From Salmonella enterica subsp. enterica serovar Typhimurium str. LT2 (GTDB lineage Bacteria; Pseudomonadota; Gammaproteobacteria; Enterobacterales; Enterobacteriaceae), in the NCBI RefSeq assembly GCF_000006945.2, contig NC_003197.2, positions 3,968,001 through 4,032,000 of the forward strand: a DNA stretch of 64,000 nt, given 5' to 3'. The notes below the pieces were generated by a model. That model was not told where the DNA came from, ran no database searches, and was given only the letters and a program-made list of their open reading frames with translations. The translations under genes were made by a program, and so were the position numbers. The stretch's first letter is position 1. Each line of letters begins with the position of its first letter. Below, in pieces: positions 1 through 7,954 of the stretch.

Positions 1-569
1 TCGATAAGCGTCATGCCGTGGCGGGCAGCGGTTGTCGCCAGCGCATATAATTCCGGTAACGACTTTTCGCCGCCCATCGGGAAAAACTTCGCCGCATGTG
101 CGCCCATATCCTGCATCATGCGTACCGCCGCTTCACAGGAAACGCGGGCTGGCGTTCCCTGGCTGCTGCTGACGCCGGTAGAAATCACCACCTCGCCAGG
201 CGTTCCCGTCGGGCTGACCAGGGCGTTGATATGCGTTTGCTCGCCGCCCGTCGCCGCCAGCGCGCCCGCCGCGAAGCCGCTGCCGGTAAAGGTCTGGTTG
301 ACATGGGCCGGGTGAGTATGGGCGGCAATCATCGCCGCTTTGTAGTACTGCGCCGGGTCGCCTGCGCCCAGACCCACTGAGATAGACGGCACCTCCGCCA
401 TCCAGCGTTTCACCTCCGGCACGCCCTCTTCTACCGTAGCGAACTGCGCGGAAAGTACGCCAATGACCGCATGGCCTTCGGCGGCTTCATAGATAGCCTT
501 CGCGTTGGCGATATCCTTTGCCAGCACGTTAATCGCTACCCGCTGACGATAAAAATTAATCTGCTGCAT
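1..569 (-). CDS. dgaF: DgaF, 2-keto-3-deoxy-6-phosphogluconate-type aldolase (partial)
   Basis: The last gene of the D-glucosaminate operon, cut by the left window edge; about 189 codons are present, starting at the ATG at 569. The visible protein begins MQQINFYRQRVAINVLAKDI and contains GLGAGDPAQYY and a lysine-centred AAKFFPMGG segment, typical of the DgaF/KDGP aldolase family. DgaF cleaves the keto-deoxy-gluconate-6-phosphate made by DgaE into pyruvate and glyceraldehyde 3-phosphate in the cytoplasm. It overlaps the 3' end of dgaE by 14 nt, suggesting translational coupling. The function is family knowledge plus operon position; the C-terminus is not visible. Confidence 0.9.
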   Translation of the reverse strand, partial: MQQINFYRQRVAINVLAKDIANAKAIYEAAEGHAVIGVLSAQFATVEEGVPEVKRWMAEVPSISVGLGAGDPAQYYKAAMIAAHTHPAHVNQTFTGSGFAAGALAATGGEQTHINALVSPTGTPGEVVISTGVSSSQGTPARVSCEAAVRMMQDMGAHAAKFFPMGGEKSLPELYALATTAARHGMTLI

Positions 570-1665
570 GTTCTGCAATCTCCCTGAGTCGCGCCACAAT
601 CAATGCCATTTCCCCTTCGGCTACCGTGCGTGGATCGAGGCTAAAAACCCCCTGATGAAGCTGATATTTGCGGGCGTAAATCGCTATCTCGCCGCCGCGC
701 AGCTGCGCTTCGACGTCCTGCGCGTTCAGCCCCAATTCAGATGCGTTCACCCGCACACGAATACGCCAGATTGCACGCCCGGCCTCATCCTGTTCGATAT
801 CGGCATAAAGTCCATGGATGGCGGAAATCGCTTCCGCGACCGGCTGTAACTGTGCTGCGGTCACGGTCGTCTGGCCCTGGTGGTAATTCTCCAGCGCATA
901 CACCAGCCCAACCATGTTTTCCTTGCCGATTTTCATTGCTCTGGCAATCCCCTGGTGCTGCGCTTTGCAGGCGGCAATCCACGTTTTCCTACCAGTGATA
1001 AAGCCGGAGGTTGGCGCATTAAAGGCTTTCGCGCCGCTATAGATAACCATATCCGCGCCGCTCGCCACCCAGCCGCGCAAATCCTCTTCCGCCGCGGCAT
1101 CGACAATCAACGGCAGGTGGTTGGCCTGCGCCACCTGTACAAAATCGTCAATGCTCAACATGCCTTTCTGTACGCAATGGTGTGATTTCACATACAGTAG
1201 CGCGGCGGTCTTTTCGTTAATGGCGCTTTCCAGTTGCCAGCGGGTCGCCAGATTGCTCGACCCCACTTCCACTATGCGCCCGCCGCCAAGACGAATGGCG
1301 CTGGTGACTGGCGCGCCGTAGTCCACATTATGCCCGCGCAGCATCACTACCTCATTGGCCATACCGCTACTGTCCGGCATCAGGGCGACGCGCGCCCGAT
1401 CGCCGTGGGTGATAGCGGCAGCGACGGCAATGGCAATACCCGCCGAGGCGCACGAGGTGATATAGCTATCTTCAGCACCCGTATAGCGCGATACCAGTTC
1501 GCCGGTTTTTTCCACCAGCGCGTCAATCTCGACGAAAGCGGAAGCCGCGCGCGCGGTGGCCTGCATGACCTCCGGCGCGACGCTTGAGACGCCCAGAATG
1601 GTCATTTTGCCGCAGGCGTTAATGACCTTTTTCAACCCCAGTTGTTGATAGATATTCGGCGTCAT
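556..1665 (-). CDS. dgaE: DgaE, D-glucosaminate-6-phosphate ammonia-lyase
   Basis: A 369-residue pyridoxal-phosphate enzyme of the SelA-like, fold-type I group. It removes ammonia from D-glucosaminate 6-phosphate to give 2-keto-3-deoxygluconate 6-phosphate, which DgaF then cleaves. The likely Schiff-base lysine is K213 in the segment VIYSGAKAFNAPTSG, preceded by the cofactor-binding aspartate in PLIVDAAAEED (about residues 185-194). It lies 3 nt downstream of dgaD and overlaps dgaF, so it belongs to one PTS-to-glycolysis operon. The assignment rests on the residue pattern and on gene order matching the described Salmonella dga operon. Confidence 0.93.
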   Translation of the reverse strand: MTPNIYQQLGLKKVINACGKMTILGVSSVAPEVMQATARAASAFVEIDALVEKTGELVSRYTGAEDSYITSCASAGIAIAVAAAITHGDRARVALMPDSSGMANEVVMLRGHNVDYGAPVTSAIRLGGGRIVEVGSSNLATRWQLESAINEKTAALLYVKSHHCVQKGMLSIDDFVQVAQANHLPLIVDAAAEEDLRGWVASGADMVIYSGAKAFNAPTSGFITGRKTWIAACKAQHQGIARAMKIGKENMVGLVYALENYHQGQTTVTAAQLQPVAEAISAIHGLYADIEQDEAGRAIWRIRVRVNASELGLNAQDVEAQLRGGEIAIYARKYQLHQGVFSLDPRTVAEGEMALIVARLREIAEHAAD

Positions 1666-1668
1666 GAT

Positions 1669-2529
1669 TTACAGCACTCCCAACAACGAACAGACTATGC
1701 TCAGTGCGACAATCGACAGCAAAATGGTGGTGTAGCGCGGCCCTTTTTTTACCAGATAGAAGTAGATGGCGAATACCGCCGCCAGTGGCAGTAAGCCCGG
1801 CGCGATAGAGTCGAGGATCTGCTGAACCACCACTTCAGATCCTTTCAAGGCGCTAATTTTTAACGGCGTGGTGATTTTGACGTAGCTGGCGGAAAGCGCG
1901 CCCATCATGATCAAACCCAGCACGTTGGCCCCGTAGATCAGTTCTTTGATTCGCCCCCCTTGCAGCAGGCCGATAATCGAATCACGCCCCAGCGTATATC
2001 CCTTGTGGACCATACCGTAGCTGATCGCCAGGGTGATCGCCGGGTAGAGAATCAGCGGGATAATACCGCCCATCGCGCTGCCATTTGCCGCGAACGGAAT
2101 AAAGATCGCTATCAACAGCGGCATCACCGCCGCCCAGATAATCGAGTCGCCCATCCCGGCAAGCGGCCCCATCAGGCCCGTTTTAATGCCGGTGATAGAC
2201 GAGTCGTTAATCGGCTCGCCGCGCGTTTTTTGTTCTTCCATGGCAATAGAGATGCCCTGAATCACCGCGCCGAAGGTCTGCTCGGAGTTAAAGAAGTTAA
2301 GGTGGCGTTTTAGCGCTTCTACCTGCTCCTCTTTTTGTGGGTAAAGTTTTTTGATGATCGGCGTCATCGAGGCGCAGAAAATCAGGCTTTGTAAGCGCTC
2401 ATAGGAGCTGGAAACCTCGGCGCCCAGCCAGTAGATAAACCAGGCTTTGGTGATATCTGCTTTGGTCAGCGCCCCGCTTTCCCGCGCGCGCTCAACCAGT
2501 TCATGTTGCATTACGTCACTGCTCATCAT
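1669..2529 (-). CDS. dgaD: DgaD, mannose-family PTS IID component for D-glucosaminate
   Basis: A 286-residue IID membrane subunit. A soluble amino-terminal half (ALTKADITKAWFIYWLGAEVS, and the conserved TGLMGPLAGMGDSI at about 120-140) is followed by several hydrophobic segments reaching the C-terminus. With DgaC it forms the inner-membrane channel that takes up D-glucosaminate while DgaA and DgaB pass phosphate to it. Its start overlaps the dgaC stop by 4 nt. Two adjacent ATG codons (2529 and 2526) could each start translation; the first is used here. Confidence 0.93.
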   Translation of the reverse strand: MMSSDVMQHELVERARESGALTKADITKAWFIYWLGAEVSSSYERLQSLIFCASMTPIIKKLYPQKEEQVEALKRHLNFFNSEQTFGAVIQGISIAMEEQKTRGEPINDSSITGIKTGLMGPLAGMGDSIIWAAVMPLLIAIFIPFAANGSAMGGIIPLILYPAITLAISYGMVHKGYTLGRDSIIGLLQGGRIKELIYGANVLGLIMMGALSASYVKITTPLKISALKGSEVVVQQILDSIAPGLLPLAAVFAIYFYLVKKGPRYTTILLSIVALSIVCSLLGVL

Positions 2530-3275
2530 GCTGCTCCTTCATTTTTCGCCAGGCCTTTAATCAGGAAGGCGACACAGGTGCCGAAGATGGCCATCGCCAT
2601 GATGTCGACCTTGAGGTACAACACCGCGAAGAACCCGCCGATAAACCACGGCAACAGGCTCTTTTTACCGATCACCATAATGGTGATGGCAAAGCCCAGC
2701 GCCGGCAGAATGCCGCCCATGATTTCAAAGGAGTGGGTTAACCAGTGCGGCATCAGTTTAAGGAAACTTTCCACCACATCCTGGCCAAAGTAGTTAGCGG
2801 CAAAAACCACCGGGAAGCGCAGCACCAGCCCCAGCAATGCCGGGTAAAGAAAGGCGCAACGCATGATGCCCGCCATGTTTGCCGTTTCCGCGTGTTTATC
2901 CGCCATATGCACCCAGGCAGCATTCAGCGTGCGCCTAAGCTGATCGAGAAACACGCCAATCACGCCAAACGGGATTGCCAGCGCGATCGCCAGGTTTGGG
3001 TCCATACCGGCCTTCACCGCGATAGGAATGGAGATACAGGCCGCCAGCGCCGGGTCCGACGGCACGTTGCCGCCCGGCGTTGAGGTCACGCCCAAATAAA
3101 CGAGCTGCATCCCTGCGCCGATGATCATCGCAGTCTGCATATTGCCAAGCAAAAGCCCGACAAATACCGCGATCACCACCGGTTGTAACAGCATCGCGGA
3201 GAAGGTGTAGCCGAGGCGTAAACGGGCAAACCAGTAATACAACCCCATCAGGCTTGCAAAGAGTAAGGTATCCAT
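2526..3275 (-). CDS. dgaC: DgaC, mannose-family PTS IIC component for D-glucosaminate
   Basis: A 249-residue polytopic inner-membrane protein with the IIC pattern of the mannose/sorbose PTS family, including QLVYLGVTSTPGGNVPSDPALA (about residues 58-79) and long hydrophobic helices. It forms the transport channel with DgaD. Its start lies 145 nt downstream of the dgaB stop. That is the only sizeable gap in an otherwise tight operon, and it is filled by a palindromic repeat. The gene overlaps dgaD by 4 nt. Confidence 0.93.
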   Translation of the reverse strand: MDTLLFASLMGLYYWFARLRLGYTFSAMLLQPVVIAVFVGLLLGNMQTAMIIGAGMQLVYLGVTSTPGGNVPSDPALAACISIPIAVKAGMDPNLAIALAIPFGVIGVFLDQLRRTLNAAWVHMADKHAETANMAGIMRCAFLYPALLGLVLRFPVVFAANYFGQDVVESFLKLMPHWLTHSFEIMGGILPALGFAITIMVIGKKSLLPWFIGGFFAVLYLKVDIMAMAIFGTCVAFLIKGLAKNEGAA

Positions 3276-3284
3276 AGTGTTATC

Positions 3285-3405
3285 CTATACACTTCATCCT
3301 TCAGGCTGCCTCTTTGTTGGCTGCCTTCGCTCACCCCAGTCACTTACTTTAGTAAGCTCCAGGGGATTCACTCAGTTGCCGCCTTGATGCATCCAGAATG
3401 ATTTT
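3285..3405. repeat. Imperfect palindromic intergenic repeat between dgaB and dgaC
   Basis: The 145-nt gap between two operon genes is filled by an imperfect palindrome centred on CTTACTTTAGTAAG at 3343-3356. Matching outer blocks include CCCC at 3334-3337 against GGGG at 3362-3365, and a GGCTGC / GCCGCC pair further out. From memory it resembles a mobile intergenic palindrome scattered through enterobacterial genomes; the family name was not confirmed. In the mRNA it would fold into a long hairpin between the EIIA/EIIB and EIIC/EIID coding parts. Confidence 0.65.
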
Positions 3406-3420
3406 GTGTCTATTAAAGGG

Positions 3421-3906
3421 TTAGAATTTTTTCAGGATATCGTCGAGCGGCTGCGGCTTATCTTCCGGAATGGTCTGGAAAAATACCTGAACGCCACGGT
3501 TTTTCAGGTCGTTAAGAATGCCGACGTCTTTTTCATCCAGCGTAATATTCTGAAAAACCGCCTTGCGGTTTGGCCCGCCGCCGAGACCGCCAACCTGAAT
3601 GCGGGTGACGTCAAAGCCCAGTTGTATGGCGTCCTGCACCGCCGCCAGTGACGGAAAAAGCACCAGCACGTTACCGTCGCCAAGCTGATTTTCTTTCCAT
3701 GCAGCGGCAAAACTCTGGTTGCCGAAGCAATCCACTTTGATATTTGGCGGCGCCGCCATCAGGTAGATATTTTTCATAAACGGATCGGCGTCCAGTTCAT
3801 CACTCACAACGGCTATCCGGTTCGCCTGAGATTGTCCGACCCACTTCGTGACAACCTGTCCATGAATGAGACGGCTGTCGATGCGGCATAAAACGATATT
3901 GGCCAT
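3421..3906 (-). CDS. dgaB: DgaB, mannose-family PTS IIB component
   Basis: A 161-residue cytoplasmic IIB protein starting MANIVLCRIDSRLIHGQVVT. The conserved phosphorylated histidine of this family is H15, in RLIHGQV. It accepts phosphate from DgaA and passes it to D-glucosaminate entering through DgaC/DgaD. The ATG at 3906 was chosen because it places H15 at the family position; the reading frame extends further upstream, but that part has no homologous character and overlaps dgaA. It lies 10 nt after dgaA. Confidence 0.94.
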   Translation of the reverse strand: MANIVLCRIDSRLIHGQVVTKWVGQSQANRIAVVSDELDADPFMKNIYLMAAPPNIKVDCFGNQSFAAAWKENQLGDGNVLVLFPSLAAVQDAIQLGFDVTRIQVGGLGGGPNRKAVFQNITLDEKDVGILNDLKNRGVQVFFQTIPEDKPQPLDDILKKF

Positions 3907-3916
3907 GATGTTTTCC

Positions 3917-4342
3917 TTAGAGTGATTGTTGTAGCTGACGTACATGGGCGACCACATCCAGGCAGCTACTGCGCCCGGCCTCAACTAACTCGTCCACGCA
4001 GGCGGTTAGCATCCCTTGTTCGCGCCTGTCCAGCGCCTCCAGCAGTAGCGACGCATTCAGTCCGGCAATCACCGCCACCGGATAATCGGCGCTTAGCCGC
4101 GCCGCGACGTTGGACGTTGTGCCGCCGACAAAATCCGTCAGGATCAGCGAGCCTTCCGGCAGCGTTTTCACCACGGCCTCGACGCGTTGATAAAACTCGC
4201 CCAGCGTATCGACAGGCATTAGCGCGATTTCCGTCACGCCTTTAATTTCGCCCGTGACCATACGCAGGCTGTTGCAAAGCGGTTGTCCCCAGCCGCCATG
4301 CGTCAGCAGCAGGATGTGGGGCAACGGTTGTGTGGTAGTCAA
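3917..4342 (-). CDS. dgaA: DgaA, mannose-family PTS IIA component (TTG start)
   Basis: A 141-residue cytoplasmic IIA protein and the first gene of the dga operon. The phosphorylated histidine is H15 in LLLTHGGWGQ, and the FVGGTTSN segment (about residues 71-78) is typical of the mannose-type IIA domain. The start is inferred as the TTG at 4342, because a perfect AGGAGG (4348-4353) lies 5 nt upstream and no ATG is near. An upstream TTG at 4360 would place that ribosome site inside the gene. It receives phosphate from HPr and passes it to DgaB. Confidence 0.88.
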   Translation of the reverse strand: MTTTQPLPHILLLTHGGWGQPLCNSLRMVTGEIKGVTEIALMPVDTLGEFYQRVEAVVKTLPEGSLILTDFVGGTTSNVAARLSADYPVAVIAGLNASLLLEALDRREQGMLTACVDELVEAGRSSCLDVVAHVRQLQQSL

Positions 4343-4383
4343 AATGGCCTCCTGGCGCAATTACATGAGGACACCGGCATATA

Positions 4384-4470
4384 TTGCCCGGTGGCACTGC
4401 GCTTACCGGGCCTACAGGACACTCCCGGTAGGCCGGATAAGGCGTTTACGCCGCTATCCGGCATAACGCA
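4384..4470. repeat. REP/BIME-type palindromic element in the dga leader
   Basis: The stretch holds two REP-like units, with GCCGGATAAGGCG and its inverted partner CGCTATCCGGC, next to a CCGGTGGCACTGCGCTTACCGG unit. It lies between the sigma-54 promoter and dgaA. The predicted transcription start (about 4470) falls at its edge, so almost the whole leader RNA would consist of REP hairpins. Confidence 0.8.
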
Positions 4471-4480
4471 TCATCAGAAG

Positions 4481-4496
4481 AGCAAAGGTTGTGCCA
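4481..4496 (-). promoter_or_regulatory. Sigma-54 promoter of dgaABCDEF
   Basis: The minus strand reads TGGCACAACCTTTGCT, matching the -24/-12 consensus TGGCAC-N5-TTGCW with correct spacing. It lies upstream of dgaA and just downstream of dgaR, whose product is a sigma-54 activator. Transcription would begin near 4470. Confidence 0.92.
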
Positions 4497-4527
4497 GAAT
4501 TTGTGTCACGCGAGGAAGAAGAAAGGT

Positions 4528-4552
4528 CTGGCGAGGCGCGAAGCCCCGCCAG
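4528..4552 (-). terminator. Hairpin terminator after dgaR
   Basis: Immediately after the dgaR stop, the minus strand forms a 10-bp stem (CTGGCGGGGC with GCCTCGCCAG, one G-U pair) and a 5-nt loop. A pyrimidine-rich tract follows. It separates dgaR transcription from the dga sigma-54 promoter about 30 bp further on. Part of the DgaR binding region may also overlap here. Confidence 0.6.
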
Positions 4553-4560
4553 TAAAAGGA

Positions 4561-7359
4561 TTAACTATAGAGCAGTTCGTAGATATAAAAATATTCCGCA
4601 TCCGATAAACGGATGGCGTAGGCGTCTTCGATCGGCAGAAAAGCGGATTTGATGACACTAAACGCGCGCGCGTCCAGATTCGGCTGACTTTCCAACGCCA
4701 TCTGTAACGGTTTTCGGTTAATCACAATACGCTCTACCATACAGCAGCAGTGGATCAGGAAGCGCAGTGTCACCTGGCGGCTTGGTTTCAGGGAAAGCGA
4801 AGACGTCAGATGGTTAAAAACGCCCTCCATCTCTTTCAGAATACGCTGCGGGTTAAGCACGGAAATATGGTTGATGATACTCTCCATCGTTAGCGCGCTG
4901 ATAAAGCGCATGGCGCTGCGCTCCATCTCCAGACGGCGTTCAGCGTTGGACAGATCGGGCGTTAACAGGCTCAACACCAGTTCCGGCCCTTGTTCGGAGA
5001 AAAGCTCTTCCAGCGAAATAAACGGAATATCCGGCAGCCCCGGCTGGAAAGTGCCGACAATCCCCGCCAGCCGCTCGCTGGCATTCAATGCCTGCTGAAC
5101 GCGCTCCAGACTTCGTACCTCGTTATAATCAAGGATCACCATCCTGGTGTCCTGCGACATCAGTTCGCCAAAGCTCTCCTCCAGCACCTTTTTGATTTTT
5201 TCCGCCGTTCCCATGCCAGTAATACAGGAGATGACCAGCACTTTGCCGCCGTTCTCCTGCTGCGGCGTACAAAGCTGGCAGGGGATATTTTTACTCTGCA
5301 GGAGCGCCGTCAACTGTGGTAAGTCGCTGGTTTCATAGCTTAAATCCAGCCCGACTTCCAGCAGACTGGTCAGCGTGATGTTCGGCATGAGCAAAACATC
5401 TATCTGGAATAACTTACTGATCGTACTGCCGAAATGGATCAATGAGCCGATGTCCACCAACAGGATAAGCCGCCGATATTGGCGGGTTTGAATCATTTGG
5501 GTCAGCGTTTCCAGCGTGTCATGCACCGACTGTTCAAACGGCATGTCGATGGCGCTGAACAGCTCGCGCTCCAGCACGCGGTTGACATATTGCGCCTGAC
5601 TGGTGGCGGTGGTCGCGCCGTGGGCGATTAAAATAACCCCGCAGTCGGGGCTGGCATCGATACGCTGACGATAATGGCGGCACTCTTTCAGGAACAGGCA
5701 TAGCCAGACCACTTCCGTCGCCGGACACTGAATATGCAGCAGTTCGTTGATTTTCCGACACAGCAGCGTGGCGTTGTCATATTCGTCTTTGCAGCGATCC
5801 AGGATCAAACTGGAAGAGTAAAGCTGCGGGATCAGGCCGCGCTGCACGTAGCCTATCAGCGCCAGGAAGTGTTTACGCAGTGGGTTAACCAGATTTTCCG
5901 GCAGCGAAAAGCCCAACACCTGCTCTACGCAGCCAATCAGCAGCGTCACGCGCTCTTCAATCTGGTCGCCATAGCGCGGCGGATGCGCCACGCTGTCACG
6001 GCTGTAGAGACCGTATTCAAAAATCGAGCTGAGTTTATTTTTCAGGATCGCCAGCGTCTCCGCCGGGGGGACGTTACTGTTGCGCAAATTAACATACTCG
6101 CGCGTCAGGAAGCTGTAAAAGAGGTCGCTCTCTTCAATTTCCGCCCCGGTCGCCAGCGACGTCTTCAATGCGGGCAGCGTGCGCGCGTCTATATTTAGCC
6201 GCGCTTTACCCTCAAACAGAGTATCCACCAATAGACGCTGTTCCGGCGTCGGGTTAACCGACATTTCCGCCAGCCGCTTATCCAGCTGTAGCGTGTCGTT
6301 ATGCTCGGTCATTCCCGATGCCCACGCCTGAGCGCAGAGAAACTGAATATCGCTTTTAAGCTGACCGATATTGCCTTCCAGGGGTTTATTCAGCAACCAG
6401 AGTAACAACGGTTTATCAATGCTGACCGTGCGTTCTATTTTGCGGCTTTCCCGCTGTAAGAACCCCACGATCAGTTCGATCTGTTCTTCAACGGAGCGCT
6501 GGCGAATGCCCGGCAAATCAATGCATACCTGAATACGCCGCTGGAAAGTACGTAACAGCGCCGACCCGACCGGCTCGGTAGTGGCGCAAATCAGGCGTAC
6601 CGAAATTGATCGCGGCTGGCTGCTCACGCCGAGCGGACGGTACTCGCCTTTATCCAGAATAGAGAACAGCTTTTCCTGCCCTTCATAAGACAGACGGTGC
6701 ACCTCGTCCAACAGCAGATAACCACCGTCCGCCTGCTCCACGAGGCCTGTTTTATGTTCATTCGCGCCGGTAAACGCCCCCTGCCGATGACCAAACAGAT
6801 GCGAGGAGAGCAGTTCCGGGTTATGGGCGTATTCCGCGCAGTTAAAGTAGACCAGCGGCGGGATAGCGCCGCTCGCCTGTTCACAGGCGAAACGGTGCAT
6901 CAGTTCCGCAAAAAAGGTTTTACCGACGCCGGACGGCCCGGTAAGCAGAACGTGTAAACCGTGCGGATAGAGCACCGCCGCACGGCCTTTTTCTACCGCA
7001 TCGCGCAGGCTGCGATCGTAACCAATCAGGCTGGTAAACGGATCGTCGGGCGCGTAATGCTCTTCATGCGGCAGCACATCCGCCACCGACCGCACCTCGC
7101 GTTCAGACTCTTCCAGCTGTCGTCCCAGCAACGTTTCCAGCGCCTGGCGATGCAGAAAATAGACCGGGCGGCCACGGCTTTTGATTGCCAGGCCGTCATT
7201 CCATAACTGATTGAGATCTTTGCTGACGGAGTTACGCGCCAGCCCAAGATTGAAACCTATCGCCTCCGCCGTAAACGCCGTCTCCTGCGCCAAATCGGCA
7301 AGACATAGCCCGCGCGTCAGCCGTTCCAGCTCTCCCAGTACGATCTCAATACGTCTCAT
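4561..7359 (-). CDS. dgaR: DgaR, LevR-type sigma-54-dependent activator with PTS regulation domains
   Basis: A 932-residue regulator. An N-terminal helix-turn-helix spans about residues 1-70. An AAA+ domain follows, with Walker A GPSGVGKT at 141-148, the sigma-54 contact loop GAFTGA at 194-199 and Walker B GGYLLLDEVHR at about 212-222. The C-terminal half fits the LevR plan of PTS regulation domains with mannose-type EIIA-like (VILIAHGATTATS) and EIIB-like (VLVISCITGMGT) parts. It should activate the dga operon when PTS phosphorylation reports D-glucosaminate. It is divided from dgaA only by the promoter, a terminator and a REP element. Confidence 0.93.
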   Translation of the reverse strand: MRRIEIVLGELERLTRGLCLADLAQETAFTAEAIGFNLGLARNSVSKDLNQLWNDGLAIKSRGRPVYFLHRQALETLLGRQLEESEREVRSVADVLPHEEHYAPDDPFTSLIGYDRSLRDAVEKGRAAVLYPHGLHVLLTGPSGVGKTFFAELMHRFACEQASGAIPPLVYFNCAEYAHNPELLSSHLFGHRQGAFTGANEHKTGLVEQADGGYLLLDEVHRLSYEGQEKLFSILDKGEYRPLGVSSQPRSISVRLICATTEPVGSALLRTFQRRIQVCIDLPGIRQRSVEEQIELIVGFLQRESRKIERTVSIDKPLLLWLLNKPLEGNIGQLKSDIQFLCAQAWASGMTEHNDTLQLDKRLAEMSVNPTPEQRLLVDTLFEGKARLNIDARTLPALKTSLATGAEIEESDLFYSFLTREYVNLRNSNVPPAETLAILKNKLSSIFEYGLYSRDSVAHPPRYGDQIEERVTLLIGCVEQVLGFSLPENLVNPLRKHFLALIGYVQRGLIPQLYSSSLILDRCKDEYDNATLLCRKINELLHIQCPATEVVWLCLFLKECRHYRQRIDASPDCGVILIAHGATTATSQAQYVNRVLERELFSAIDMPFEQSVHDTLETLTQMIQTRQYRRLILLVDIGSLIHFGSTISKLFQIDVLLMPNITLTSLLEVGLDLSYETSDLPQLTALLQSKNIPCQLCTPQQENGGKVLVISCITGMGTAEKIKKVLEESFGELMSQDTRMVILDYNEVRSLERVQQALNASERLAGIVGTFQPGLPDIPFISLEELFSEQGPELVLSLLTPDLSNAERRLEMERSAMRFISALTMESIINHISVLNPQRILKEMEGVFNHLTSSLSLKPSRQVTLRFLIHCCCMVERIVINRKPLQMALESQPNLDARAFSVIKSAFLPIEDAYAIRLSDAEYFYIYELLYS

Positions 7360-7555
7360 TACACTACCGCTTACGAAATAAAAGAGTAGTCAGAACATAC
7401 ACTATTCTGCCACGCAAGAAAGTGAAGGCGCAGCGAGAAACCGCCTTCCCACTTTTGCCTGACTTCAACGCCAACGGATAGCACGCCCCGATGAGTGAAC
7501 GTCGCACGGTCTACACTTACTCTTGAAAAAGTGCAAACCGATAAGGATACCGTTT

Positions 7556-7849
7556 ATGAAACGAAAAACGCTTCTGCTTATTGCCACACTTGTCGCGCTA
7601 CCGGGCGTCACGTATGCCGACTCTCCGTTTAGCTCACTCCAGTCGGCGCATGAAAAAAATACGATTTTAAAGGATTTGCGCAAAATGTGTACGCCCAAAG
7701 GCGCGCTAACCGATGAAGCCTGGGAGAAAAAAATCATGGCGAGCGAGGGGAACCAGCAGCATATTCGGGAGGCGATGATCGCGATAGAGCGCAACAATCA
7801 GCATAACTACTGGCAGGCTCTCGGCAAGGTGGAATGCCCGGAGATGTAG
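7556..7849 (+). CDS. yicS: YicS, small exported protein of unknown function
   Basis: A 97-residue protein starting MKRKTLLLIATLVALPGVTYA, a clean cleavable signal peptide, so the mature part should be periplasmic. The remainder (SPFSSLQSAHEKNTILKDL..., ending LGKVECPEM) matches E. coli YicS as remembered, including two cysteines that could form a disulphide. The ATG at 7556 is preferred because AAGGA lies about 8 nt upstream and it starts the signal peptide; an upstream start would add 11 non-conserved residues. No function is established. Its E. coli neighbour nepI lies beyond an inserted glycosidase gene here. Confidence 0.88.
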   Translation: MKRKTLLLIATLVALPGVTYADSPFSSLQSAHEKNTILKDLRKMCTPKGALTDEAWEKKIMASEGNQQHIREAMIAIERNNQHNYWQALGKVECPEM

Positions 7850-7954
7850 CACAGCTTTTCCGCTTTTTGGTCGCGAAAATGCGGACTGTAACCGGTTTCT
7901 GTTCGCTAAAAGCGCGTATTCTGGAGCGAATTTACGCGATCAAGGAGTACGACA

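Noticed and set aside
3285..4470. Reading the palindromes in the dga operon as a CRISPR array
   Set aside because: There are no regularly spaced direct repeats or unique spacers; the units are inverted and typical of intergenic palindromes.
5734..6198. A 154-residue plus-strand frame inside dgaR
   Set aside because: It is wholly antisense to a gene whose AAA+ and PTS-regulation motifs are intact.
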